Source: CBDBBY01 sp965203215
GTDB lineage: Bacteria; Pseudomonadota; Alphaproteobacteria; Rhodobacterales; Rhodobacteraceae
NCBI GenBank assembly: GCA_965203215.1
Contig: CBDBBY010000001.1
Coordinates: forward strand, 4,526,001-4,590,000
Direction: 5' to 3'
DNA length: 64,000 nucleotides
The position numbers and the translations under genes are program-made. The notes below the pieces were generated by a model, which made no database searches, had not been told where the DNA came from, and saw nothing but the letters and a program-made list of their open reading frames with translations. Shown here piece after piece: positions 35,112-43,368 of this stretch (the first letter of the stretch is position 1; each line of letters opens with the position of its first letter).

Positions 35112-35821
35112 GCCTGCTTTCCACCCGGGGGTTGTCAAAGTCCTTCGGAGGACTGCACGCGATTCGCGATGTCGATTTCGAATTGCCGGAGGGTCAGGTA
35201 CGCGCGCTGATCGGCCCGAACGGCGCAGGAAAATCCACATTCGTAGGAGCCGTGTGCGGCCGCATTCCGGCTTCGGGGGGAAGCGTCCGGTTTGCTGGAA
35301 CGGACGTCACGCGATTGCCGGCCCACAAGCGCATCTGCCTTGGCATTGCTTACACATTCCAGATAACCTCCGTTTTTGCCGGATTGCCGGTCCGCGAAAA
35401 CGTGGCCTTGGGCGTAAGACGGGCGCTCCGAGCCGAGGGCGCTGAAGCCGGCAAAGCGGTGGACCACGCATTGGAGCGGGTCGGGCTGGACGAACATTCG
35501 GATCGGCTTGCCGGGGATTTGAGTTACGGCCACCAGCGTCTGTTGGAAATCGCAATGGGTCTCGGTCAGCGACCCAAGCTGTTCGTACTCGACGAGCCCA
35601 CGCAAGGCTTGTCTGAATCCGAAGTGGAGGAATTCAACAGACTCATCCGAAGCCTATCGGGCGAAACCACGATTCTCCTAATCGAGCACAACATGAGGGT
35701 CGTCATGGAAACTGCCGATTACATCACTGTTCTGAACAACGGCAGGACGCTGGCGGAAGGCGCTCCGGAGGAGGTTCGGAGCAACCGCGCGGTCCAAGAC
35801 GCCTATCTGGGAACCGCCTGA
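35099..35821 (+). CDS. livG: Liv-type ABC importer ATPase (LivG-like)
   Basis: Cytoplasmic ATPase, 240 residues, with Walker A GPNGAGKST, the LivG-type ICLGIAYTFQITSVFAGLPVREN, signature LSYGHQRLLEIAMGL and Walker B LFVLDEPTQGL followed by LLIEHNM. The ATG at 35099 lies within the end of livM; an internal ATG three codons later is possible. It pairs with the LivF-type ATPase that follows without a gap. Confidence 0.94.
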   Translation: MAAMSLLSTRGLSKSFGGLHAIRDVDFELPEGQVRALIGPNGAGKSTFVGAVCGRIPASGGSVRFAGTDVTRLPAHKRICLGIAYTFQITSVFAGLPVRENVALGVRRALRAEGAEAGKAVDHALERVGLDEHSDRLAGDLSYGHQRLLEIAMGLGQRPKLFVLDEPTQGLSESEVEEFNRLIRSLSGETTILLIEHNMRVVMETADYITVLNNGRTLAEGAPEEVRSNRAVQDAYLGTA

Positions 35822-36517
35822 TTGCTTGAAGTTCGAGATATCCACACGGGCTACGGTCGCTCGCGCGTTCTGTTCGGCGTTTCTCTGACGGTCAAGCCGG
35901 GAGAAATCGTTTGCTTGATGGGCCGGAACGGCGCAGGCAAGACAACCTTGATGAAATCGATCATGGGGTGGCTGCCACTCAGTTCAGGCCTCATTTTGCT
36001 GGACGACGAGGAAATCAGCGCGTTGCCCCCGCATGAGATTCCGAAACGGCGGATCGGCTACATACCGCAAGGCCGGAGGCTGTTCGCGGAACTGACCGTC
36101 TCAGAAAATCTTGAGATCGGGTTGATGGCGCGAGGGGCGGGACGCGAAGTGCGTGAACGGGTGCTGGAGATGTTTCCAAGGCTTCGGGACCGTCTTGGTC
36201 AGCCCGCGGAGACACTTTCGGGCGGCGAGCGCCAAATGCTTGCGACGGCGCGAGCCCTTTGCCTTGAACCCCGGGTGCTCTTGATGGACGAACCAACGGA
36301 AGGGCTTCAGCCCTCAATGATTGAATCGATCCAACAAGTCATGTTGCGAATGAAGTCCGACGGATTGGCGGTGCTTCTGGTCGAGCAGCGTTTCGATGCC
36401 GTGCTTCCGGTCGCGGACGTTGCCGTATTCATTGAGAACGGCATGAACAAAGAGACTGTCGATGCCGGCGAACTCAAATCCTACCCATCCAAATTGGAAT
36501 CCTATCTTGGTGTTTGA
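35822..36517 (+). CDS. livF: Liv-type ABC importer ATPase (LivF-like)
   Basis: Second ATPase of the importer, 231 residues, starting with TTG immediately after the livG stop. It has Walker A GRNGAGKTT, RRIGYIPQGRRLFAELTVSENL (the LivF Q-loop region), signature LSGGERQMLATARAL and Walker B VLLMDEPTEGL. It closes the operon; an AT-rich acquired segment with an unrelated gene pair begins just downstream. Confidence 0.94.
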   Translation: MLEVRDIHTGYGRSRVLFGVSLTVKPGEIVCLMGRNGAGKTTLMKSIMGWLPLSSGLILLDDEEISALPPHEIPKRRIGYIPQGRRLFAELTVSENLEIGLMARGAGREVRERVLEMFPRLRDRLGQPAETLSGGERQMLATARALCLEPRVLLMDEPTEGLQPSMIESIQQVMLRMKSDGLAVLLVEQRFDAVLPVADVAVFIENGMNKETVDAGELKSYPSKLESYLGV

Positions 36518-36635
36518 GTTAAAGCGTGTTAAAATTCCAGCAGACTGTATATTGTCAGCATTGATTTTGGATACCCCATTTGCTTGGAAATGAATCATTA
36601 TCTGAACTGCATCGGGTTTTCCGGAGGACAATTTG

Positions 36636-37349
36636 CTAAAAAACTGAGGAAAAATATTCCCAGAGCAAAACGAGCGCTTCCCAAAATGTATAATCAGAAA
36701 AAACATAAAAAATTATTACTGCAACGAAAAATACGGTGAAGGATAAGACAACCTTATTATATGTAAAGCCGTAACGTAGCAACTTCCAGAAGTTGCGGTA
36801 GAAGAACTCAGTATCACTCGACGGTATGTTAAGATATGTTCTGGGAAAGTCACGGTGGGCTTTTCTTTCCAGTTCGCGGATGTATTCTTGTTTGTTAATC
36901 CGCTCGTTCTGCGGAGGAGGAAACTCTGAGACATCATCGTGCTGAAGGAACAAAACACGGAAAAACTTCTCACCAACGTGGATCTCGGCATCCCGGTTTG
37001 AAAAGTTGAGCAACGCAGTACTGATTGGTCCTGAGAATTTTGGGTCAATTATACCAACATTGAGGGCAAGCAGTCCGCGTTTCGTGTAGGTGGTGCGCAG
37101 AGTAGCGACGCCAGTGACATCTTCAGGAAGCTTGAAGCACTCTTTTGAGAGTACAAAAACCATTTCCTGTGGCTTAATGAAGTACCTCTGTTCAGGCCCT
37201 TTGCGACGGCGCTCCTTTACATTCTCCGGTCCGAGTGCGAATATGTCGCCAATAGTCAGGTCGTAGGTGCTGTTCTTCAAGTTCGATTCATCGGCCTCAT
37301 ATAGCAAGTTCCGTGAAAGAATTTCCGTTCCCGTAATCAAGTTAGTCAT
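36636..37349 (-). CDS. Membrane-anchored dUTPase/dCTP-deaminase-fold protein
   Basis: A 237-residue protein. Residues 1-150 follow the dCTP deaminase/dUTPase fold: STYDLTIGDIF (27-37), then ATLRTTYTKRGLLALNVGIIDPKFSG (82-107) and VGEKFFRVLFLQHDD. The triad Arg-Ser-Ser of dCTP deaminase is Arg85-Thr-Thr here, and the catalytic Glu of that enzyme (E. coli Glu138) aligns with Ala112, so ordinary deamination is unlikely. The C-terminus adds one strong membrane segment (about 199-217) and a hydrophobic tail to 237, not usual for either enzyme. A good site, GGAAGGTGAA, precedes the ATG. It diverges from the dCMP-deaminase-like gene, and both are AT-rich against the surroundings. Role unknown; nucleotide sensing or defence is inferred. 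Confidence 0.72.
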   Translation of the reverse strand: MTNLITGTEILSRNLLYEADESNLKNSTYDLTIGDIFALGPENVKERRRKGPEQRYFIKPQEMVFVLSKECFKLPEDVTGVATLRTTYTKRGLLALNVGIIDPKFSGPISTALLNFSNRDAEIHVGEKFFRVLFLQHDDVSEFPPPQNERINKQEYIRELERKAHRDFPRTYLNIPSSDTEFFYRNFWKLLRYGFTYNKVVLSFTVFFVAVIIFYVFSDYTFWEALVLLWEYFSSVF

Positions 37350-37845
37350 GCAACAAATTCACCTTCCGCTAAAGATTGTCTCAAACCCTACTAGGTGGGA
37401 TCGTAGGCTCTTCTCCATGGCACATCTAGTTGGTTCATGGAGTGAAGACAAGAGTCGTCAGGTCGGAGCGGTAATCGTTGGCAAGGCCAAGGAAGTCAGG
37501 TCAATTGGATTTAACGGACTTCCACGAGGTATATCGGCAGATGTAGAACTACGGCACTCTGCAGAAAATGGTGAAAAATATCACTGGTTTGAACACGCCG
37601 AGCGAAACGCAATTTACAATGCCGCTCGCGTTGGTATTGGCACATTGGGGTGTGAGATGTACTGCACGCTATTTCCTTGTTCCGACTGCCTGCGAGCAAT
37701 CGTTCAGAGTGGCATGGTCGCACTTAATACATACGAACCGCCTAGTGAAGACTTATACTTTCTGCGAAGTTTCGAAGTATCATTGGAAATGGCGCGAGAG
37801 GTCGGCCTTGAGATTCGTGTATTTGAACCAGCCTCGCTCGCTTAA
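37348..37845 (+). CDS. dCMP/cytidine-deaminase-family protein
   Basis: Zinc-dependent deaminase of the cytidine/deoxycytidylate family, 165 residues from the ATG at 37348. The zinc and proton-shuttle site is complete: His83-Ala-Glu85 in HAERNAI and Cys111/Cys114 in FPCSDCLRAI. The N-terminal WDRRLFSMAHLVGSWSEDKSRQVGAVIV is typical of dCMP deaminases of phage and bacteria. No ribosome binding site is visible before the ATG. That ATG overlaps the start codon of the divergent gene (shared CATG), so translation may begin elsewhere; an upstream GTG at 37267 is in frame. AT-rich codon use marks it as acquired. Expected product is dUMP, linking it with its dUTPase-fold neighbour. Confidence 0.82.
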   Translation: MQQIHLPLKIVSNPTRWDRRLFSMAHLVGSWSEDKSRQVGAVIVGKAKEVRSIGFNGLPRGISADVELRHSAENGEKYHWFEHAERNAIYNAARVGIGTLGCEMYCTLFPCSDCLRAIVQSGMVALNTYEPPSEDLYFLRSFEVSLEMAREVGLEIRVFEPASLA

Positions 37846-37873
37846 CACGAACCTATGACACGAGAATCGTTGA

Positions 37874-38866
37874 TTGGTGCATGAAGGCCGACGATATCTG
37901 ATTGATGGCCTTCAGTACTGCCGATGGTCAAGGCGGATCTTCGAGCAGATGCGAGAAGGTCGCGTGGATGCGGTGCATGCTACTGTTTCCTACCATGGCA
38001 ACTTCCGCGATGCCGTAAGGGGTCTTTGCCGCTGGAACCGACTGTTCGAAATGAATTCCGACCTGGTTATTCCCGGCCGATCTTCGCTCGACGTGGAGCG
38101 CGCGAATGAATCGAACCGGACGGCGATTTTTCTTGGACTCCAGAATCCTTCGCCGATCGAAGACGACATCGACTTGGTGGAAATCCTCTACGCGCTCGGC
38201 ATCCGCTTCATGCAAATCACGTACAACAATCAATCGCTGCTCGCGTCGGGTTGCTACGAATCATCCGATTCCGGCCTGACCTGCATGGGCCGTGAAGTTG
38301 TCGATGAAATGAACAGGGTCGGAATGGTTGTGGATCTGAGCCATTGCGGCCGGAAATCCGCGCTGGAGGTCGCGAGATACTCGAAGCGTCCGGTTGCCGT
38401 TACGCATGCGAATCCGCGATGGTGGAAAGATGTTGAACGCAACGTTTCCGACGAGCTGCTTGAAGTCTTGAGCGATACCGGTGGCATGATCGGCTTGTCA
38501 ATATATCCGCTCCACCTCGCCGGAGGTTCCGACTGCAAAGCCGAGTCTTTCGCAGAGATGATCGCTCGGTGCGCCGAGACCTTCGGGATCGATATTTTGG
38601 GAATCGGATCGGATCTCTGCCAGAACCAGCCGGGAAGCGTTCTACGCTGGATGCGCGAAGGCAGATGGAAAAAAACGAGCGCGGAAAAGTCGGATCATGA
38701 TCGGGCGGAATTTCCGACGCAGCCAGCGTGGTTCAAGGACAACACGGACTTCGCCAACATTGCCGAAGCGCTGGCGGGAGTCGGATTCGACGGCCAGGAA
38801 ATCGGCAAGATCATGGGCGGCAATTGGATGCGCTTCTTTGAATCGTCCTTCGGAGCACCAGATTGA
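37874..38866 (+). CDS. Membrane dipeptidase (peptidase M19, renal dipeptidase family)
   Basis: Zinc dipeptidase family M19, 330 residues. Family features include LIDGLQYCRWSRRIFEQM near the N-terminus, IGLVEI-type helix as IDLVEILYALGIRFMQITYNN, VVDLSHCG, VAVTHANPRWW (His ligands) and LGIGSDLCQNQPGSV, with NWMRFF at the C-terminus. The frame opens only at TTG 37874 (next codon GTG), right after an in-frame stop and 28 bases beyond the acquired deaminase gene. The native start or promoter may therefore have been altered by that insertion. It is coupled by TTGA overlap to the next gene. Substrates could be dipeptides or N-acyl amino acids. Confidence 0.88.
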   Translation: MVHEGRRYLIDGLQYCRWSRRIFEQMREGRVDAVHATVSYHGNFRDAVRGLCRWNRLFEMNSDLVIPGRSSLDVERANESNRTAIFLGLQNPSPIEDDIDLVEILYALGIRFMQITYNNQSLLASGCYESSDSGLTCMGREVVDEMNRVGMVVDLSHCGRKSALEVARYSKRPVAVTHANPRWWKDVERNVSDELLEVLSDTGGMIGLSIYPLHLAGGSDCKAESFAEMIARCAETFGIDILGIGSDLCQNQPGSVLRWMREGRWKKTSAEKSDHDRAEFPTQPAWFKDNTDFANIAEALAGVGFDGQEIGKIMGGNWMRFFESSFGAPD

Positions 38867-40554
38867 TTATACGACCTGCCGAATCGGTCGATTCGACTGC
38901 GCCCGCTTTGAGGCCTCCTTCCGAAGTCATGCGACTCGAGCGGATGGGCGCATTCCATCCTACGCGCCTGAGCTTCATGCGCATTCTGATCAGGCGATTG
39001 AGCTCGGAAAGTGCTCGCGTTTCACGAAGGCTATGGGAATTCGACGCCGATGGCTACGGAAGTGCGGTTTATTCACTGAATCTCGCCGGCCGGAATTACA
39101 GCCTGTGCGCATTCACGGCGCCGCTGTCGGAATCGGAGCGTACGGACAGGGTGATCGCGACGAGATGGGACGCGACATTCGCTTTGTACGACGGTTTGCC
39201 GACCGCGTCCGACTTGGAACGGATCAAGCGGAACGTAAGTCGGCAGGAGCAAGGCCGATATAGTCCGAAAGAACTTGTGATCAGCCGCGCCAACAAAAGC
39301 GTGCGGTTGTTCGAACATGTCGTCGATCGTTTGACGCAAGGCCTGCAGCCGCATGCGGAATTGGTGAAGCGGACGGGCTATCTCATGCGGACCACCGCAG
39401 TATACGGAAACGGAAAGTTCGGAATAGCGGATCGACATGCGATCGCGGACCGTGCCGGATTCCGTGAGCCGTTCCAAGCCGAACTCCTGACAGTGTGGCT
39501 GATCAGGGGTTTCACTCTCGATCTCGTGGAGCATATCGCCAAGTCCAGAGGCTCCGGCTCATTCGCTCCGTTGCGCCGGGAGTTCAGACGGCACCTCGGC
39601 ATCGGCAACGCGACGGGGCTGGGCATGGCGCCTTTTCTGGTCAGCCATCCAATGCTCTTGAACAACTGGATGATTGTGCGCGAAACCGCTCTGGCGCGCG
39701 TTCGCAAAATGGAACGGGCCTCCGAGGCTTCGATTTGCAGCATGCCGGAGATTTGCCGACGGGCATCAAAGCATCTTCGGGAATGGAATGTCGAAGACGA
39801 GCGTCAGATGTTTCGCATTGAGACGGCGAGACGCGAGTTCGAAAATGCGATGGCGCTGGTCTCCGGCAATGCGCTTTCTTTGGAATTTCCTTGGGAGAGG
39901 CTGATGCGCGCATCGAAGGATTGGTCGCTGGAAACGCAAGAGCTGATGGTCTCGATTGTGCTCGAGCCCAACGGTGAGACCGTCGACGGCCTTGCCGAGT
40001 CCATGTCCAGCAGCAGCATGCCTTGCGTGGATCCGAACATGACGCTTTCGCGACTCGATGAATTGATAAGTGAAAATTACGCTTGGGCCAAAGCCTCAAA
40101 CTTTGAAGATGCCGAATCGCGTCGGCTGTTCTGGTACGTGTCCGAGGAAAAGCTGGAGCCTAGACTTGGCGATCGATTTCGGGAACCGGGGTCGGAGTTG
40201 GAATTGCCGCTCGACGTCGCATTCAGGGTGAATCGGCTCGCAAACGACCTGCACGCCGGAAACGGCGGGACCGTTGCGGAGTTTCTCTCCGACTTCCCCG
40301 AGCATCGCCATGCCGTTCGAAGAGTTCAATGTTCGGCAGACTTCCCCTATTCCGAGATCCGCAACAACCTGACGGGCTCCTCTTGCCGTCCGATCGATAT
40401 GCTGCGATGCAAGCTTTCGTTCTTCGGAGCTACCAAGTTTGATCCCAAATCGGATCTCTGGACGCGAATTACGATGTTCCAAGGCGCGCCGACCTTCGAG
40501 ACAGTTGCCGACGACGACCCAGACGGCTGGTTTTTTCCGGTCTTCGGAGAATAG
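38863..40554 (+). CDS. Conserved hypothetical protein (563 aa) between M19 dipeptidase and DUF3726 genes
   Basis: I do not recognise a characterised family. The TTG start overlaps the dipeptidase stop. The protein has no signal peptide or membrane segment and appears soluble, with many Arg/Glu-rich amphipathic helices. A recurring acidic and tryptophan-rich C-terminus (DPKSDLWTRITMFQGAP and DDDPDGWFFPVFGE) and the segment MRTTAVYGNGKFGIADR look like conserved landmarks. Tight coupling with the M19 dipeptidase and DUF3726 genes suggests one small pathway acting on peptides or peptide-like compounds. Confidence 0.75.
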   Translation: MIIRPAESVDSTAPALRPPSEVMRLERMGAFHPTRLSFMRILIRRLSSESARVSRRLWEFDADGYGSAVYSLNLAGRNYSLCAFTAPLSESERTDRVIATRWDATFALYDGLPTASDLERIKRNVSRQEQGRYSPKELVISRANKSVRLFEHVVDRLTQGLQPHAELVKRTGYLMRTTAVYGNGKFGIADRHAIADRAGFREPFQAELLTVWLIRGFTLDLVEHIAKSRGSGSFAPLRREFRRHLGIGNATGLGMAPFLVSHPMLLNNWMIVRETALARVRKMERASEASICSMPEICRRASKHLREWNVEDERQMFRIETARREFENAMALVSGNALSLEFPWERLMRASKDWSLETQELMVSIVLEPNGETVDGLAESMSSSSMPCVDPNMTLSRLDELISENYAWAKASNFEDAESRRLFWYVSEEKLEPRLGDRFREPGSELELPLDVAFRVNRLANDLHAGNGGTVAEFLSDFPEHRHAVRRVQCSADFPYSEIRNNLTGSSCRPIDMLRCKLSFFGATKFDPKSDLWTRITMFQGAPTFETVADDDPDGWFFPVFGE

Positions 40555-40556
40555 CG

Positions 40557-41174
40557 CTGCGTCTTTCGATCAATGAAATCGAGCTATCAATCCGGAAGGC
40601 GGCGACTGCTTGCGGCTGGCCCTATGGTATCGCCGAAGAATTCGGGCGCGCCGCATCGTGGGCGGCCGGGCTTGGCGTCAACGCAATTCCTGCGCTTTTG
40701 GACTGCATGAAACCCGGGTTGGCGTCGGCCGCGCCGTGCCGAGCAGGAGATCTGATGAAGTTTCCAGAGGGTGCGGCAGCGATGATTTCAGCAATGGATC
40801 GGCTTGCCAACCCAAGGATTGACTGCGTTTTGCTGGCAGCGACGAATGAAGTGGTCGGACTGGCCGCATTTGCCGGGGTCGCCGCCAAGACTCGCGGAGT
40901 TCGCATTGTCGCTACGAACTCAAGAGGCATGATTTTCACTGTAGGTCCCGCCTGCTGCGACATCCTCCAGACAAAAGCAATTTCGGCGAGAGAAACCCTT
41001 GTCTGCACGGAACCGGTCCAATCGCAAATTCAATCAAGCATCCCGTTTGACGGATTCGAGCTTGATGATTCATCTTGGGCGAACTTGGAGGCCATGGCTG
41101 CCAAATCCTACGTGCCTGCAACGGACTATTCCAGACGAGCCGGAGCAGGTTCCGAGGCCTCGGACAACGATTGA
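40557..41174 (+). CDS. DUF3726 family protein with apparent CTG start
   Basis: A 205-residue protein of the DUF3726 family, function unknown. The reading frame begins LRLSINEIELSIRKAATACGWPYGIAEEFGRAASWAA, the family N-terminus, but no ATG, GTG or TTG precedes it in frame. The CTG at 40557 lies six bases after GGAGA, which overlaps the end of the upstream gene, making CTG the likely initiation codon. Starting at the ATG at 40698 would remove the conserved N-terminus. It ends the three-gene dipeptidase operon; a strong bidirectional hairpin follows at 41219. Confidence 0.75.
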   Translation: MRLSINEIELSIRKAATACGWPYGIAEEFGRAASWAAGLGVNAIPALLDCMKPGLASAAPCRAGDLMKFPEGAAAMISAMDRLANPRIDCVLLAATNEVVGLAAFAGVAAKTRGVRIVATNSRGMIFTVGPACCDILQTKAISARETLVCTEPVQSQIQSSIPFDGFELDDSSWANLEAMAAKSYVPATDYSRRAGAGSEASDND

Positions 41175-41218
41175 AATTCCGGCCTCGAAGCGATCAGCGC
41201 GAAATATCCAAAGATGAA

Positions 41219-41243
41219 GAAGGGCGGGTCGTTCCCGCCCTTC
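41219..41243 (-). terminator. Bidirectional hairpin terminator between convergent operons
   Basis: GAAGGGCGGG, a 5-base loop and CCCGCCCTTC form a perfect 10-bp stem. On the minus strand it is followed by TTCATCTTT, 61 bases past the last gene of the xdh/BMP operon; on the plus strand it follows the DUF3726 gene. Confidence 0.8.
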
Positions 41244-41304
41244 AATGGTTCGGAATTCGCTGCTTCGCCGAACCTTCCAGAGGTCAGGCTAAGCATCGCC
41301 GTCG

Positions 41305-42384
41305 CTACTGCGGGATGCTTCCCTCGACGCCTTCAACATAGAAATTCATGCCGAGCAGCGTCCCGTCGTCCGCGACTTCGCCTTCGGCCAGCCAAACGGA
41401 GCCATCCTGGCGGTTCAAAGGCCCGGTGAAAGGATGGTATTCGCCAGCGGCGATCGCGTCGGAAAGAGCTTGCGCCTCGTCCCTGACTTCCTGCGGAATC
41501 CTCTCGGAAAACTCGCCGATCTCGACCATGCCTTCATTGATTCCATGCCACGTGTCCGCACTTTCCCACGTTCCGTCAATAACCGCTTGGGTACGCGCGA
41601 TGTAATACGGAGCCCAATTGTCGATGATAGAAGACAAACGGGCATTTGGTCCGTATTCCAACATGTCCGAAGCCTGACCGAACGCAAAAATGTCGTTTTC
41701 TTCCGCCTTCGTCATGGGAGCAGCACTGTCAGTGTGTTGCATGATGATATCCGCGCCTTGTTCAATCAACGTGATCGCAGCATCCGCCTCTTTTGCAGGG
41801 TCGAACCAGGTGTTCACCCAGACGATCTTGAATTCGATATCCGGATTCACCTTTTTTGCATGGATGTACGCCGAGTTGATGCCGCGGATAACCTCGGGGA
41901 TCGGGTACGAGGCGATGTAGCCCACGACGTTCGATTCCGTCATTTTTCCGGCGATGTGCCCGATGATGGCCCTGCCTTCGTAAAATCTTGCGGAATATGT
42001 CGACACGTTGGGTGCCCGCTTGAAACCGGTCGCGTGCTCAAACTTAACATTCGGGAACTTCTTGGCGACATTTATCGTCGGGTCCATGTAGCCGAACGAA
42101 GTCGTGAATATCAGATCATGCCCTGTCAGCGCGAGCTGAGTTAGCACTCGCTCGGAGTCTGCACCTTCCTCAACGTTTTCGAGATAGGTAGTTTCCACTT
42201 TGTCGCCGAATGCTTCCTCAACCGCGAGTCGACCGTTGTTGTGCTCGGTTGTCCATCCAAGGTCTGTTATCGGGCCAACGTACACGAAACCTACCTTCGC
42301 CTGCTGGGCCGAAGCACTGACCGCAAGGGCAGCAACCAACCCGATCGAGCACGCGGCTGCCGCAAGTGTTTTCATATTGATCAT
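41305..42384 (-). CDS. BMP-family ABC importer, substrate-binding protein
   Basis: Periplasmic binding protein of the BMP/Med (PnrA-like) family, which binds purine nucleosides or related purine compounds. The 359-residue protein starts at ATG 42384 (GAGGAGAA before it) with signal peptide MINMKTLAAAACSIGLVAALAVSASA and cleavage before QQAKVGF. Family features are VGPITDLGWTTEHNNGR, FTTSFGYMDP, YEGRAIIGHIAG and IMQHTDSAAPM. It is the last gene of the operon xdhA-xdhB-xdhC-ATPase-permease-permease-BMP, which argues for import of xanthine, hypoxanthine, urate or another oxidised purine. Confidence 0.92.
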   Translation of the reverse strand: MINMKTLAAAACSIGLVAALAVSASAQQAKVGFVYVGPITDLGWTTEHNNGRLAVEEAFGDKVETTYLENVEEGADSERVLTQLALTGHDLIFTTSFGYMDPTINVAKKFPNVKFEHATGFKRAPNVSTYSARFYEGRAIIGHIAGKMTESNVVGYIASYPIPEVIRGINSAYIHAKKVNPDIEFKIVWVNTWFDPAKEADAAITLIEQGADIIMQHTDSAAPMTKAEENDIFAFGQASDMLEYGPNARLSSIIDNWAPYYIARTQAVIDGTWESADTWHGINEGMVEIGEFSERIPQEVRDEAQALSDAIAAGEYHPFTGPLNRQDGSVWLAEGEVADDGTLLGMNFYVEGVEGSIPQ

Positions 42385-42434
42385 GGAGTTCTCCTCTTTT
42401 TGCAATCCGGCGGAACTGCCGGAACTGGCACCAA

Positions 42435-43367
42435 TCATCCGGACGCGTGAAACGTTTTGCCCAGCGAAGCGGGCGCGCTCGCGATATGCCGGAACCGTGC
42501 CCTAGACATAGCGGCTAGCGCGACGATTGTCACGATAAACGGTGCCATGGACATGTAGGCGGCGTTGATATCGACGCCGGCAGCCTGCAGATTCAGCTGG
42601 AGCATGGTCACTCCGCCGAACAGCATCGCGCCGATGACCAGGCGTCCGGGCTTCCACGACGAAAAGACCACCAACGCGAGCGCGATCCATCCCGCCCCGG
42701 CGGTCATGCCTTCCGTCCACTGCGGAATCCTCACCAGCGAAAGATACGCTCCGCCGAGCCCCGCGCAGGCGCCTCCGAACATGATCGCCGCTATGCGCGT
42801 CAAAACGACTCCGTAACCGAGCGCGTGAGCCGAATCATGATTTTCGCCGACCGCCCGCAGGGCGAGACCTGCGCGCGTGTATTTCAGAAACCACCAGACG
42901 CCCACGACGATCGCCAGCGCCAGATAGACATAGTAATCGTAACTGAACAGGATCTTTCCCAAGATCGGAATGTCGCTTAGGAACCAGCCTTCCGGAGATG
43001 GAAAATTCGGAGGCTTGATGCCTGCGTACGACTGGCCGAGCATCGCGGAAAACCCGAGGCCGAACATGGTCAACGCAAGGCCCGTGGCGACTTGGTTCGA
43101 CTTCAAATACTGCGTAAGCACGCCGAACAGCAGCCCCAGCAACGCCCCGCCGAGCGCCGCCGCCGGCAAACCCAGCCACGGCGTTCCAGATTCGATCGTC
43201 GCGATGAATCCGAAAACCGCGCCCGTGATCATCATGCCTTCGACCCCGAGATTGAGCACGCCGGCCTTCTCGACAACCAGTTCGCCGATCGCCGCGAGCA
43301 GTATCGGTATCGATGCGATGAGAATCGTGGCAATCAGCGTTAGCGGATCGATGGAAGAAAAGTCCAT
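42435..43367 (-). CDS. BMP-family ABC importer permease 2
   Basis: Inner-membrane permease of the BPD_transp_2 family (YufQ/NupQ type), 310 residues, with hydrophobic segments throughout. It contains GVLNLGVEGMMITGAVFGF, the characteristic motif of this permease, and LRAVGENHDSAHALGYGV, the cytoplasmic EAA-like coupling loop. It starts one base after the stop of permease 1 and ends 50 bases before the binding-protein gene. Confidence 0.92.
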   Translation of the reverse strand: MDFSSIDPLTLIATILIASIPILLAAIGELVVEKAGVLNLGVEGMMITGAVFGFIATIESGTPWLGLPAAALGGALLGLLFGVLTQYLKSNQVATGLALTMFGLGFSAMLGQSYAGIKPPNFPSPEGWFLSDIPILGKILFSYDYYVYLALAIVVGVWWFLKYTRAGLALRAVGENHDSAHALGYGVVLTRIAAIMFGGACAGLGGAYLSLVRIPQWTEGMTAGAGWIALALVVFSSWKPGRLVIGAMLFGGVTMLQLNLQAAGVDINAAYMSMAPFIVTIVALAAMSRARFRHIASAPASLGKTFHASG

Positions 43368-43368
43368 A

